DNA of 64,000 bases, taken from the NCBI RefSeq assembly GCF_910589235.1, contig NC_060962.1:5934232-5998231 (forward strand), written 5' to 3'. The notes under the pieces were generated by a model. The model was not told where the DNA came from, ran no database searches, and worked only from the letters and a program-made list of their open reading frames with translations. Positions 32,714-43,626 of the stretch are shown in pieces (the stretch's first letter is position 1; each line of letters begins with the position of its first letter). This stretch comes from Vespa crabro (taxonomy: Eukaryota > Arthropoda > Insecta > Hymenoptera > Vespidae). A program made the position numbers and the translations under genes.

Positions 32714-34787
32714 CTATTTACGATTTTTTATCTCAGTTTTTTGACTTCTTTGATTACCAATTATTCCCATTCTGGTCAATGAATTTCCAATAAATTTAAC
32801 ATGACAACAACAACTTGATGGGAAACGAAACATTTCTGGATTAATCTTACCATTATTTGAAACAGCAGCTAACTGACGGTAAATGTACTTTTGTTTACAT
32901 GTAGTTTTATAGCCTTCAGCAAGGCCATTGACTATATTACACTCACTATTTTCATTACTGCAAATAATAATAAGTTATATTACAAAATTTTACAATATAT
33001 ATTATAAAAATAATTGATATATGATTTTAGTAATAATATTTATTCATTTTTATATGATATATTTCTTATACTATTTTAACAGCATAGAGCAAAGCTTTAC
33101 AAACCTGCATGTTTCAATTCGTATACCTTGCTTAAAATTTTCTTGATTTACAATAAATAACCATTCCTTATTTTTACTTTCTGCAGATTTTGGATAAATT
33201 ACTTGTTCCTAGAATAATGATTGATGTTAAAAATGAAATTTAATATAACAAAAAATTGATGACATGTATATTTTTCTAATTATAAATCTTACACTAGATA
33301 AACAAAGAGGTGCATCGTCTGTCGTATCAACTCTTTGTACAATATCAGGTATCTAAAATACACAAACAATTTGTTGACTAATTTTATAAAAAAGTCTGAT
33401 ATGATATATAAAAACAAAAGGCTATTTCCTACCGTATCTACAGTTGCTAAATATTTAATACTATTATTTCGCTGAATTGCAGCATTTATTATTTCTTCAG
33501 GATATTCAAATACTTTTTCACAAAAAGTTGTTCCATTACAAACTGGTGCTGGTAATAATAATGTTCCTTTGTGTGACTGACTTGTTGGTATATCTTCCGT
33601 AGGAAAAACAAATTTTCCATCTATATGTGTTGTTGAAAAAAACTTTGTAATAAATATTTAAAAAAGTATAAGCTACATTATATTGTCAAAAATATATATA
33701 TATACATAAATATACACATACACATACACACACAGAGTTAATCAATTTCAAATAATAAATATATAAGAAAGTATTTAAAAAAATGTTTGCAATTTACCAA
33801 TATTATTTCTTTGTTCAAGTAATTTTCTTTGCCCTATTTGAGCTCCTGTAAAATTAAAGTATTCAGAAAAATATTTTTATATATAATATTTAAATTATGA
33901 CTCTCTTTCTCCCTCCCTCTCTGAAGTATTATGTTGTATACTTATTTTTCATTCATTAATATTATTATTATTATTATTTATTAATACCAATTAATTCACT
34001 ATATGAATTCATAAGTTTTATTAATTAAAGTTGAATCATCATCTTGAAATATCTGACCTCTTACACTCATATCCTGACCATGGTTTGTTGTAGATCCTGA
34101 TGATTGATCCTCTCTATGTGTAATAATTTTAGTCTGAATTGCATTTTGTGCCGAGACATTATTATTCAATTCCCAATTTTTATCCATCGATGATTTTGAG
34201 GATTGAAATTCATGTGGATGAGTATGAACATTTTTAAAAAACTGAAAAATAAAAATACCATAAGACTGTACAATAATTCATATTATCCTTGAATTCTGGA
34301 ATATTTAAGTTTTTGATATACAACATTCAATGAACATTTAATATGAAATGAAATTTGGCAATTTTCATTTCTTATTAAATTTCAATAATGTAAATTATAT
34401 TTATAAACAAAATAAAATAAATTTTTTAAAAATTAATTTAAGAGAAAGAAAGAATGTCCACATCTTGACAAATATTGAAAAAAAAAGAACAATTTATGCA
34501 TTTTAAATTGCCCGTGGTAAGATTCACTATGGCGTATATATAATGTTTTGAATTAATACCATCTTAAAACTTGGTTATATATTACGTTATCTTATAATAA
34601 GATAATATTACAAGATACAAATGTAAAATGTAAAAGAATGTAAATATATTTTATATATTATAATATATATTATAAACATATAAGAATTTATTTTTAAATC
34701 TAGTAAAAAAAAAAAAAAACTCACCAGAAGTACAATACATCCACTCACGAAAATTCGATCGAAACTATTAGTTTCTCGTTTCATCAT
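32714..34787 (-). CDS. spz: spätzle, cystine-knot Toll ligand precursor
   Basis: Seven exons on the minus strand: 34725-34787, 34058-34241, 33798-33845, 33433-33620, 33293-33352, 33105-33208 and 32714-32957; 296 aa in my model. The first exon encodes Met-Met-Lys-Arg and a hydrophobic stretch ending CIVLL, a signal peptide. Residues 22-180 form a poorly conserved Asn/Gln/Ser-rich prodomain. The C-terminal cystine knot (from about 175) carries seven Cys: one in PLCLSS, then IETC, SEC, TTCKQKY and SSCCCH. The WLFIVN...FKQGIRIETC stretch is typical of spätzle. It is a secreted dimer cut by a clip-domain protease before binding Toll, in dorsoventral patterning and antimicrobial or antifungal immunity. 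Exon 2's donor is uncertain: GTCAGA at 34057-34056 is the only one I found that fits the phase, while a better-looking GTAAGA donor lies nearby. It is closest to spz itself, by memory of the fly sequence. Confidence 0.93.
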
Positions 34788-34929
34788 TTTTTTTATTTAA
34801 TCGAATACTTTTTTAGACACAACAAAGTAGTTACTTATTCTTTTCTCTTGAAGCTTCTTTCGAATATTCCCCTACGTTTTTTTCACTTTTTCCCTCTTCT
34901 TTGTATATTCACTTATTGTATACACATAA

Positions 34930-34936
<7 letters not shown>

Positions 34937-34970
<34 letters not shown>

Positions 34971-34983
34971 CATATATATATAT
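34937..34983. repeat. (TA)n microsatellite
   Basis: TA run with ACATACA interruption in the spätzle/TEDC1 intergenic region. Confidence 0.95.
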
Positions 34984-35568
34984 TTTTTCTTTTTATTATC
35001 TCTTTGCCTATGTGCCAATAATAATTGACACTTTACATAAGACGATTAAAATACGATGTTCTGTTTAGATTCATTTAAAAACTAATTTGAAAATTGCAAG
35101 AGATTAAAGAATAAAATTAGAATAATTACGAAAAAAATTCTTCTAATTCACGCTAATTGCATTCAAAGAAATAAAGGATAACACATTTCGAAGATTGTCA
35201 GGTTAGGATTAATAACATCAGTAGGGGAACACGATATATATATATATATATATGTACATTTAATCACTTGTGGTTGTTTATCACCGGCTAATCGCAATAC
35301 CAGGATGATACTGAAAACCGGATTTTGTGGCGTGATATTAAATTGTAATACTCTAATACGAAGGTCACATAAACTTTCATCGTTGAAAGTATATTTTTAA
35401 GTAGTGAGATGAATATAATGTGCGATAATAGTGTTCATTGACGAACCTTACGCAAATGACTGGAAAAAATATTTATACCGCACAAATAGACATCTTAGGA
35501 CAGATTTTGTAAGCATTGCGAATTTTTCAAAAGTAAAAACAAGTGAAAATGTATCTTACAAAGAGGTG

Positions 35569-35578
35569 GGGATAACCA
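35569..35578 (+). promoter_or_regulatory. Dorsal/NF-kB-like site upstream of spätzle
   Basis: GGGATAACCA matches GGG(A/T)4CC(A/C), the Dorsal-type consensus. It is about 780 bp upstream of the spätzle start codon, in the spz/TEDC1 divergent region. A weaker GGGGAATTTT lies at about 35624. Confidence 0.35.
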
Positions 35579-35955
35579 AATAAATCCCGCTCAACATAGT
35601 GTGTCATTTCCGCTAATTGGGAAGGGGAATTTTACTACGATTATTAAACTGCTGTTCTTAACCACAATCTCGGAAGTGATTATAAATCCTTCTAAAATTA
35701 GCTGTGAATTTTTTTTCTTGTTTCTTTTCTTTTTTTTTTTAAAGAAAAGTTTCTACAATACCTATTCTAAATTTTAAAAATATTTATAACACTTGATTGT
35801 ACATTGTATGTTATTTTTAAGCGCTATTTTTTTTCTATAACAAAATATATAAAAGATAATTTAAGCTTAATGGATAATTCATTAATTTTGTCGATCACCT
35901 TGTAAAATTGCATTTTTTTAATTTTATTAAATTTTATTGATTTCCTTATTTTTTG

Positions 35956-35998
<43 letters not shown>

Positions 35999-36083
35999 CG
36001 AGTTAGACAATTGGTCGAACGAATAATCACGTGTTGTAATGTGTTTAGCCAGCGTTATAAATTAAAACTAGCATTTTCAAATC

Positions 36084-37546
36084 ATGCCGGATATTAAAAA
36101 CGTTATAGAATTGCTATGTAAACATTTGAATTTATCAATTAAAGTGGCAATTCAACCGGAATATTTTAGGTTATCTAAATATAATAATACAACGCAAAAA
36201 TCTGTAAGTACTAATATCGACGGATAAATAAATAACTGATAAATTTGTATCGTATTTTGAAACCTTTGTCTATATCGATAACAAATTTTTTTATTGTCCA
36301 GGATACATTATGGACTATGTTACACATATTAAGTTTTTATGCGGCAAAAGAAAAACAAAATGACATATACTTTGAGGAATATGGTAAGTTTTTATTTTCT
36401 TTGTGTGTAAATATATTTTTTTTTGTTATTTATTACATTCTTTTGTTTTGTTACAACAATCAAAAAACAAAAATATGAATATAATGTTGCAGATAAATTA
36501 TTTGCTACAAAATTATATTTTGCTTTTTTGCAATATCCAGAAATTGAATTTTATGGTTTATCAGAAAGCTGCCATAACAATAGAGTACTTCTATTAGCAT
36601 TTGCATGGCTTTTAGCGACACAAAATGTTTTGAGTATTGTAGTACGTGTCAATTTGACATCTAGTCTTTTAGGAAGAGAATGTTCATACCCTAATATATC
36701 TTTGGTAAATATACAAACTTTACAAAATATTTAAAAGTAAAATATATTATTATAATACAATATTTTTTAGAAAGAAGTACCTAGAGTAGAAACGTCATGC
36801 TCTGTACATACACAAATAAAAAATATTATCCATCACAATAGTAAAGTAAATTTTAATATTAAACATATATCCGAATTAATTTGCAAAAAAGTAAAATTGT
36901 TAAATAAAGTTCATGGTGCTAGCATGAATTTTGATCATCTTGTACATATGAATGTAATGGAAATCGCATTTATAAAACAATTATTAGCCCTACATACAGA
37001 TTCAAATTTTAATCAATATAAACAACAACAGTCAGATTTGCGTGCTATTGGTGTGATGTTGGATATACACTTAAAATGGATGGAAAAAGAACATCTATTT
37101 TATGATTGGATGGTACATTTTGTTATATATTTAATTACTATAGAAATATGAAAATATAATCTGAAGTGATTAATTTAGAAATATAATCTCATTGATTTTA
37201 GATAACTGTGATCAAGGAATATGAGAAATCTACAGATATTAATATAAATAGAATAAATTGGGATGAAATTGGTAGTTTCATTTCTTTGTTAGAACAGATC
37301 ATAAAAAAAAAATTATATTCCGTTTGCTCAGAAAAAACAGAAGACAGTCTGGAATGTTATAACACTTTCCAATGTACATCTCGTTTATTAAGAACATCCG
37401 ATGTCAAATGCGAAGTTAATAAATGGTTAATGGATGTAACCATTCAACTGAATCAAGTAAAAGAAACACTTGCAAAAAATAAAGAAGAACTCGCATTACA
37501 ATTGAAAAATATATTAATGATTGTGCCATTGTGTATTCAAGTTTAA
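36084..37546 (+). CDS. TEDC1: tubulin epsilon and delta complex protein 1
   Basis: Five phase-matched exons, 36084-36203, 36302-36383, 36493-36704, 36771-37112 and 37202-37546, encode 366 aa. Recognised by order and pattern of segments shared, from memory, with human TEDC1 (C14orf80): an N-terminal segment with EYFRLSKY...LWTMLHILSF, the hydrophobic LLLAFAWLLATQN motif at about 105-118, a central MNFDHLVHMNVMEIAF segment, and a helix with LDIHLKWMEKEHLFYDWM around 230-250. The C-terminal third is a predicted coiled helix. In human cells TEDC1 with TEDC2 binds delta- and epsilon-tubulin and stabilises centriolar triplet microtubules. The insect function is inferred. It ends 181 bp from the convergent ninjurin stop. 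Confidence 0.8.
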
Positions 37547-37727
37547 TACTGCTATAGTATTTTTTTAAGAAGTATATATACAATTATAATTTTTAATGGA
37601 TTCTTATAAAGATACCATGCGTCAAATAGATCTCATTTATAAGAAAAAAATATTAACAAAAACTAAAAAAAATCAAATCCCCATTTAGACTTGATTAATA
37701 TATATTAAACAGAAATTTATCTAAATG

Positions 37728-38408
37728 TCACGATGTGGGAGTTGTTATCAGGTCAATTACACCGAACGATGAAATAAAAACGTTGAGAACCGTGACGAGA
37801 AATATACCGATAACTGTCCAATTATTAGCAGTATCGGCTTTACACATTTGCGCGTCAACTTTTACATCGTATCTACTATTCCAAATTAATCCAATTCCGA
37901 CTATAACTTGAATGAGTAAACTGGAAGTAATCATTGTCAATGATGGATAATAATATGGATGCCGACCGTCGGTTTGCAGAACATAGCGCAATTGATTAGC
38001 GTTAGCTGATAACAATGCTAAATCCATCATTCCTTGAGCAAGAGTTTTTTTATGCTGGTAAATGTTCACATCCGGTATCGGTTGATTCGGCGGTTGAGGA
38101 AAAAAAGGATGTTGTCCGCTAGGGTAATTCGGTTGTCCAAATGTTGTTTCTGGTATAAGACCATCGTCGATACCTTTATCGCCTGGGCGTGAAGGAATGC
38201 CAGGTTCTAAATCGTCTATCTCTGGACCCGAAGTTGGCCGTGGATTATAATTGTTGTCTGTTTCTAAAAGTGGACCGAACCGTGGTTCTACGCTTGGTAA
38301 TGGATTTTCTAACCCGGCAGTTAATGGTTGTAGACTTTCATCCGGAATTTCGTCCATATATAAGATTTCATCGTGATCACTGTTCGTTTGTTTATTCATT
38401 ATGAACAC
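37728..38408 (-). CDS. ninjurin family membrane protein
   Basis: Single coding exon of 226 aa on the minus strand; a second Met (MNKQTN) four codons in could be the real start. Residues 1-115 are acidic and Pro/Asn-rich without structure. The ninjurin core starts with the amphipathic-helix signature NIYQHKKTLAQGMMDLALLSANANQLRYVL (in parts, about 118-147). Two hydrophobic segments follow: about 155-175 (TMITSSLLIQVIVGIGLIW) and about 195-217 (VIGIFLVTVLNVFISSFGVID). Ninjurins oligomerise through the amphipathic helix and rupture plasma membranes during lytic death. The fly NijA ectodomain is shed by a metalloprotease. The long N-terminus resembles fly ninjurins more than the short vertebrate ones. 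Identity is sure; which insect paralogue is not. Confidence 0.94.
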   Translation of the reverse strand: MFIMNKQTNSDHDEILYMDEIPDESLQPLTAGLENPLPSVEPRFGPLLETDNNYNPRPTSGPEIDDLEPGIPSRPGDKGIDDGLIPETTFGQPNYPSGQHPFFPQPPNQPIPDVNIYQHKKTLAQGMMDLALLSANANQLRYVLQTDGRHPYYYPSLTMITSSLLIQVIVGIGLIWNSRYDVKVDAQMCKADTANNWTVIGIFLVTVLNVFISSFGVIDLITTPTS

Positions 38409-39412
38409 AAAGAAAAAACTGTATTAACTTTTTATTCTTTTATTTTTATTAAACGAATGTAACCGCCACAATGGAATGATCCTTAATTATATAGCTATCG
38501 TTCTCGATCGATCATTCAATAATATATAGTACTTAAAAATAGTACAAATAAACTCAACGAACATTAATGCATCGTAATATTTATTAAAAATATACACACG
38601 CGAACAACACAATGTGCACTCTAATATCGTGAATCACTCTTTGTATAATTAGACGGACGAACTAGTCTCCGTTTGGAATCACGTGCGGATTTATATAATA
38701 TTACATATGACAATATGTTTTCCTATTTTGAGAAAAAAATAATTGTTTATATTTTATTTTCGTAAAAAACTTTAACAATTTGAAAAATATATTTATAGAT
38801 AGGTGATAAAAATGTCTTGCCATTGAACGTTCTACTACGACTACTAAACATAACTATGTCCCCATCGATTCTGTACTAAAGGTCACTTGATCGTAGATAG
38901 CTGATTCATTCCTATGATACATCAAACTTAGAAAACCCAATAGTATTATAAACGTATTCTTCCAGTTTTTTTTCTTCCGAGAAAAAAAAAGTGAAAGTAG
39001 GCGTTTAAAGAGAAGTGAAAAAGAATCTTTTTCTTTGACTCATTCGTACTTCGTTTCTTCAAACTGTTGCAATGATTTTATCCTTGTTTTCCATATGGAA
39101 TTTATATAAATAAATAAATACAATTTTTATAATTTTTTTTCTAATGTCATAAGCATATACTTTCGTTAGAACAGAATTAGAGATGATAATATTGAACGAT
39201 CCGTTGTCAAGTAAACAGTTACTGCATTGATATACGTAAAAGTTAAATCTTTCACGACTGCATTCCTATAAATTGTCGAGAAATTCCATTGTAATATTTG
39301 CCAATTTGAAATAAATATAAAATGATCAGGTCGGATTTAAATGAATATTTAATTTATTATATTTCATCGTACGAATGATTCGTCCGTTTAAAATTTTATT
39401 TAACAAATTAAA
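38409..39412. other. intergenic between divergent ninjurin and 363-aa gene
   Basis: AT-rich, no open frame of note. Upstream regions of both genes are expected here. No repeat element or RNA gene recognised. Confidence 0.5.
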
Positions 39413-40504
39413 ATGATACCTTATAAAAAATGCTGTGCTCAATGTCCAGGTGTGATAGATGTTCCGGAATGTGAGAAAACCCATGAATGTTGTTTACCAA
39501 AATATGTATCAGGTAATTTGAAGATTTCATCTTTTAAAAAAACAATAACTGATTATTCTAAAAATAGGAAAAAACATGAAATAGGACTTGAAAATGCTGA
39601 TCAAAAGCTAAAGTGCTATGATAGATTTGCTATCGCGAAAAAGCTTCACGCGGAGAATTTAAAACATCAACCACTTCCTGATAAAGTCAACGACGATATA
39701 ATGAAGAATTTCAAACTAAAGGAATCTTTCCATTTACCGTCCTTAAATGAACAATACCGAAATAACAAAAAGGATAATAGTTGTAATAAATTAGGCTCCA
39801 AATATCACTGCGATGCCGTATTAGGATACAAGAAGCCAGAAACAAAGATGGATTTGGCTATTTGCTGGCAGACTCCTGTGGATCCAATTTATGAACCACC
39901 GAGATCGACTCACATCGATGGATCAGAGGGAGGAGCTGCACCGGCAATTTTTGAACTTGTACAAGGTGCACCAAAGTCGAGGTGTGATCAATTACGTTCT
40001 AACAATTATAATGTTAAACATAATAATAATAAGAATTGTGAAATATATGAGATGAATTTCGCAAAAAAAGATCAAGATAAATGTTATAATAATTTACACC
40101 AGAATCAAAATAATTGCAAGCATCATTGTAAATGCATGGATTCTATGAATATCCAAAAATCAATTTCCCGTGAACGTTCTAGATCACAATGTTCTATTAG
40201 GAATAGCGCTGTAATCTGTGAGAATAAAGAAAAGAACGATCCTAGATTAATCAAATCAGCTGTAGGAATTACTTTAGGTACTGAATCAAATAATGCATCT
40301 CGACGATCACCACAAAAAATAGATGTTCCACGACCAAAAACACCATTCGCTAAAAGATCCTTTAGTATAGAAACTTTATCTCCTCCTTTTAGTATCGTAA
40401 ACGGTTGTAGAGATACCGATTATCCAGAACATTGGAGACTTATGACGGTCTATCAGCAATCTTATAAAAATCCTCGAAAATATAAAGCTAATTTTCACCG
40501 TTAG
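39413..40504 (+). CDS. unrecognised Cys-rich 363-aa protein, possibly axonemal
   Basis: One uninterrupted frame from ATG (39413) to TAG (40502-40504). The N-terminus is Cys-rich (YKKCCAQCPG...HECCLPK). The middle is Lys/Asn-rich. A distinct block at about 158-185 reads ICWQTPVDPIYEPPRSTHID then GSEGGAAPAIFELV. A His/Cys cluster (NCKHHCKCMD) follows at about 240. The basic Ser/Pro tail contains SPQKIDVPRPKTPFAKRSFS and ends with EHWRLMTVYQQSYKNPRKY. No signal peptide or membrane segment. I do not recognise the family. Short aromatic/Pro motifs of this kind near a C-terminus recall microtubule-inner proteins of sperm axonemes, but this is only a hint. Low-complexity Asn runs suggest it evolves fast. 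Its length and balanced composition make chance unlikely. Confidence 0.8.
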   Translation: MIPYKKCCAQCPGVIDVPECEKTHECCLPKYVSGNLKISSFKKTITDYSKNRKKHEIGLENADQKLKCYDRFAIAKKLHAENLKHQPLPDKVNDDIMKNFKLKESFHLPSLNEQYRNNKKDNSCNKLGSKYHCDAVLGYKKPETKMDLAICWQTPVDPIYEPPRSTHIDGSEGGAAPAIFELVQGAPKSRCDQLRSNNYNVKHNNNKNCEIYEMNFAKKDQDKCYNNLHQNQNNCKHHCKCMDSMNIQKSISRERSRSQCSIRNSAVICENKEKNDPRLIKSAVGITLGTESNNASRRSPQKIDVPRPKTPFAKRSFSIETLSPPFSIVNGCRDTDYPEHWRLMTVYQQSYKNPRKYKANFHR

Positions 40505-40790
40505 CGATTGCGATCCTTTGAATGATATAAAATAATTATTAATATCGAAATTGCAACTTGGTTCTTCTCAAAATTCAAGATCAATAATATAAACTAAACA
40601 AAATCTGATTTTTATTTAGCTGCACATTAAATTAAATTATAATCGAATCATATTAGATCAAAAGTAAAATATTAAAGCTATAACATAATAACAATAGTAT
40701 ATCTATTCTTCTATATTCTTATTTCTTTGTCTTTGCAAAGATAATTACTTATTCTTTTGATTAGTTACACATCAAATAATGGTTGAATAC

Positions 40791-43251
40791 TTAATAGAAA
40801 CTATCATAGGCATTAGGTTTTTTCATATATTTTGAAACTTCATTATATAAAACATTAAATAAATCTGGATAAGATTCCATAATGAGTTGAAAATTCGTTC
40901 TGTATAATATATAAATCTCACAAGTTTCTATTGCAACAATATTAGCATTATGATGCATAGTTTTCAGAAATAAGAAAATGTCCCCAAAATATGCTCCATC
41001 TTCTAAATGACAAACCTATATTCATATAAAACATTTCTTCTGATAAATATGTATCAAATGAAAAAATAATAGTCATTGAAACATTATCTAGTATCATTAA
41101 AAAAACCTCTTTCCATAAACTGTTATAGACTGCAACTGTGCCAGATGCAATAAAATAGAGTCCATCTCCTTCTTCATCAATTTTAACTATTATATCATTC
41201 TCTAAATAAATTTCAGAGCTTAACACATTTATTAACTGTAAAACGATAGATTCTGGAATATATTGAAACAATGACACATTGTTGATAAATTTCATATAAG
41301 TGTGTAAAATAAGTTTCTGAAACAAGAAAGATCTTATTAATTTTCATATGTTTTATTTGCATATTCTATAAGCAGTTTTTTTCAAACCTCTTGCAAATAA
41401 GAGGAAACTTGATAGATTATATGTTGATATCTATTAAAGTTCTTTTTGCTACAATAATTAAAATATTCTAAAATACGGCGTTGTAGATTATATGGTAATT
41501 CCTTATATCTTATATATTCTTGTAATTGTTGAAAATGTTTATAATGTTTTTTAGTGGTTGAATATAATGTATTTATAAACTGCATAATCTGTACTACAAG
41601 TATAAATTATGCAAATATATAGATAAATATGTTAATAATTTTATGATTCAATTTATAAATATGTTGTTTACCTAAAATATAAATAAAACCAAGAATACCC
41701 ATAATTGATAATATAATATTTAATAGAATATCATCTGGTGTTTTCATGTCTAAATAATGAGTAGAACAAACTAGGGCAATAGTAGCTCTGTTCAAGCACA
41801 TTAGATATTTACGACAATTTGTTTTTCTTTCTTTTAAAGCATCAGATTCAATCCATGACCTATATGTACAAAAATTTAAGTTCTTATATTATTCTTTAAA
41901 CAATTTCTATTCTGTAAAAATTATTAAGTAAATAAAACACTTTCTCAAAAAGTAAATGCTGCAGAAACAATTGTTAACTTTAGAAATATTTACCCTCTGT
42001 TTCTTCCAAAAATATTAGACACTATCAGTGGTATGTAATATTCAAGACAAGCTGCCCAGTGTACAGATATAATAATAATCATACTCATTTCAAATAGTTT
42101 ATATCTTTGACGATTAATATGATATATCTAAAAATATTTCTATTAAAAAACAAATTTTATTGTGCAAGAATTGTTTTAACAGTTTCAAAACACTCACACA
42201 GCAGAGTTTTCGAGAATAAACAATGATTGCTCGTATTCTAATAATCTTTACTATGTTGAGTATAACACAATACCAAACTGATTTATTTATTATAAAATCA
42301 ATTAATTGATATGGCATAGCAGATAGAATATCCACTATAAAAGTACTTTTCATATATTTTCTAATTGAGAAACATTTTATTAAATATAATAAGTGCTAAT
42401 GTAATATATGAATATCAAAAGTAAAATAAATATGAAGAAATTCAATTGGTTATATACTTTGCTATTATACGTGGATTTAAAATAACCATATTTGTCCAAT
42501 GATTGTAGTATCCAGTAAAAAAGCACATAATGATATCACATAAAATAATACCATCTAACACATTACTAAACATGTACCATTGTTCTTTTTCATTCATATA
42601 AAATGCAAGAAATATGGGATTAATAATAAGAGTTATAAAACCGGTAATAATCATTATTATTTTCCAATATATTCTGTGAATGTAATGTACGAAATATAAT
42701 TATAAGTATAATGAATATAGCTGTATATATGAAATTATAGTATATTAAAAGTAAATAACTGAAAAATGCTGAAAGGATGTATCATATATGGATAAGATTG
42801 AAAGTGTCTATTAATTTCATAGTTTATTGCTGCGTTATTTTTGAACCATTTTATAAATGGATATTTAGAAGCTATTGTGCGTTTAGAAAATAAAAAATAC
42901 CAAAATCTTGTTTTATATGAAGCTTCTGTCATTATATTTTGTTTTATATCTATTTTTGGTACTTCACAATTATGGATGATCTTTGGAGTTAACTATAAAA
43001 GTAATAATATTTGTTATAAGCTTACAGAAAAATAAATAAAAAAAGAATTACTTATGCTTTTATATTATAATAATTTCATTATTAACCTGATCAATTTTAT
43101 TTAGGTTCATTTCATCAGGTACATACATCATTAAGTCCATGTTAGAAAACTTGGAATAAACCTTAATAACGTGATTATATATAGATAATACTTTTGTAGT
43201 TTTAGTTGAGTTAACTAAAAGTTCTTTTTTTGTAACAAATGAAATTATCAA
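40791..43251 (-). CDS. divergent HCN/CNG-like ion channel subunit
   Basis: Nine phase-matched exons on the minus strand encode about 579 aa: 43087-43251, 42760-42992, 42458-42673, 42198-42360, 41994-42127, 41672-41859, 41388-41593, 41107-41316 and 40791-41015. The HCN-type entry motif PYMIHPFSIFQIYW leads into S1 (about 137-158), S2 (166-187), S3 (208-230, with VDILSAMPY), S4 (235-257), S5 (272-290, SVHWAACLEYY), a pore loop (about 318-342), S6 (348-367), a C-linker (KHYKHFQQLQEYIRYKELP) and a cyclic-nucleotide-binding fold (about 445-560). Family identity is clear. The filter position reads CSTHYLD rather than GYG, S4 has few basic residues, and the nucleotide cassette FGDIFLFLKTMHHNANIV lacks the expected Arg. 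The start codon is my choice; upstream exons are possible. It looks transcribed and intact, but conduction and ligand gating are doubtful. Confidence 0.85.
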
Positions 43252-43626
43252 AACAAAACTATGAAAATAAAAGTTATAAAAGGCAGTTTACTTTTGTTTC
43301 AATATAATGTATATATATATGTTTCATAAATATGATGTTCTTTTATTAAAGTAAACACATAAGACACTATAGTTAATTTACTTTTTACTTTTTATTTAAA
43401 AAAAATGGTTATATTATACTACATCATCTTTTTTCTTTTTCTGTAATGATCTTTTTTATGTGCATATATACATAATTACAAAGAAAACAAGAATAACTCT
43501 TGTAATTAGAAATTATTTACAAAGGATCTTTTTCCTTCTGAATATACTATAAAAGAAATAATAAATATAATCATATAACACGAAACATTTAAATCAGTTC
43601 AATACTTACTACTTAAACAATTTAAT

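Larger units (their letters stand above)
34788..36083. promoter_or_regulatory. head-to-head intergenic region, spätzle and TEDC1
   Basis: 1.3 kb between two start codons pointing away from each other. It contains a (TA)n array at 34937-34983, an (ATT)n tract at 35962-35997 and several G-rich NF-kB-like patches. No coding exon seen. Confidence 0.5.
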
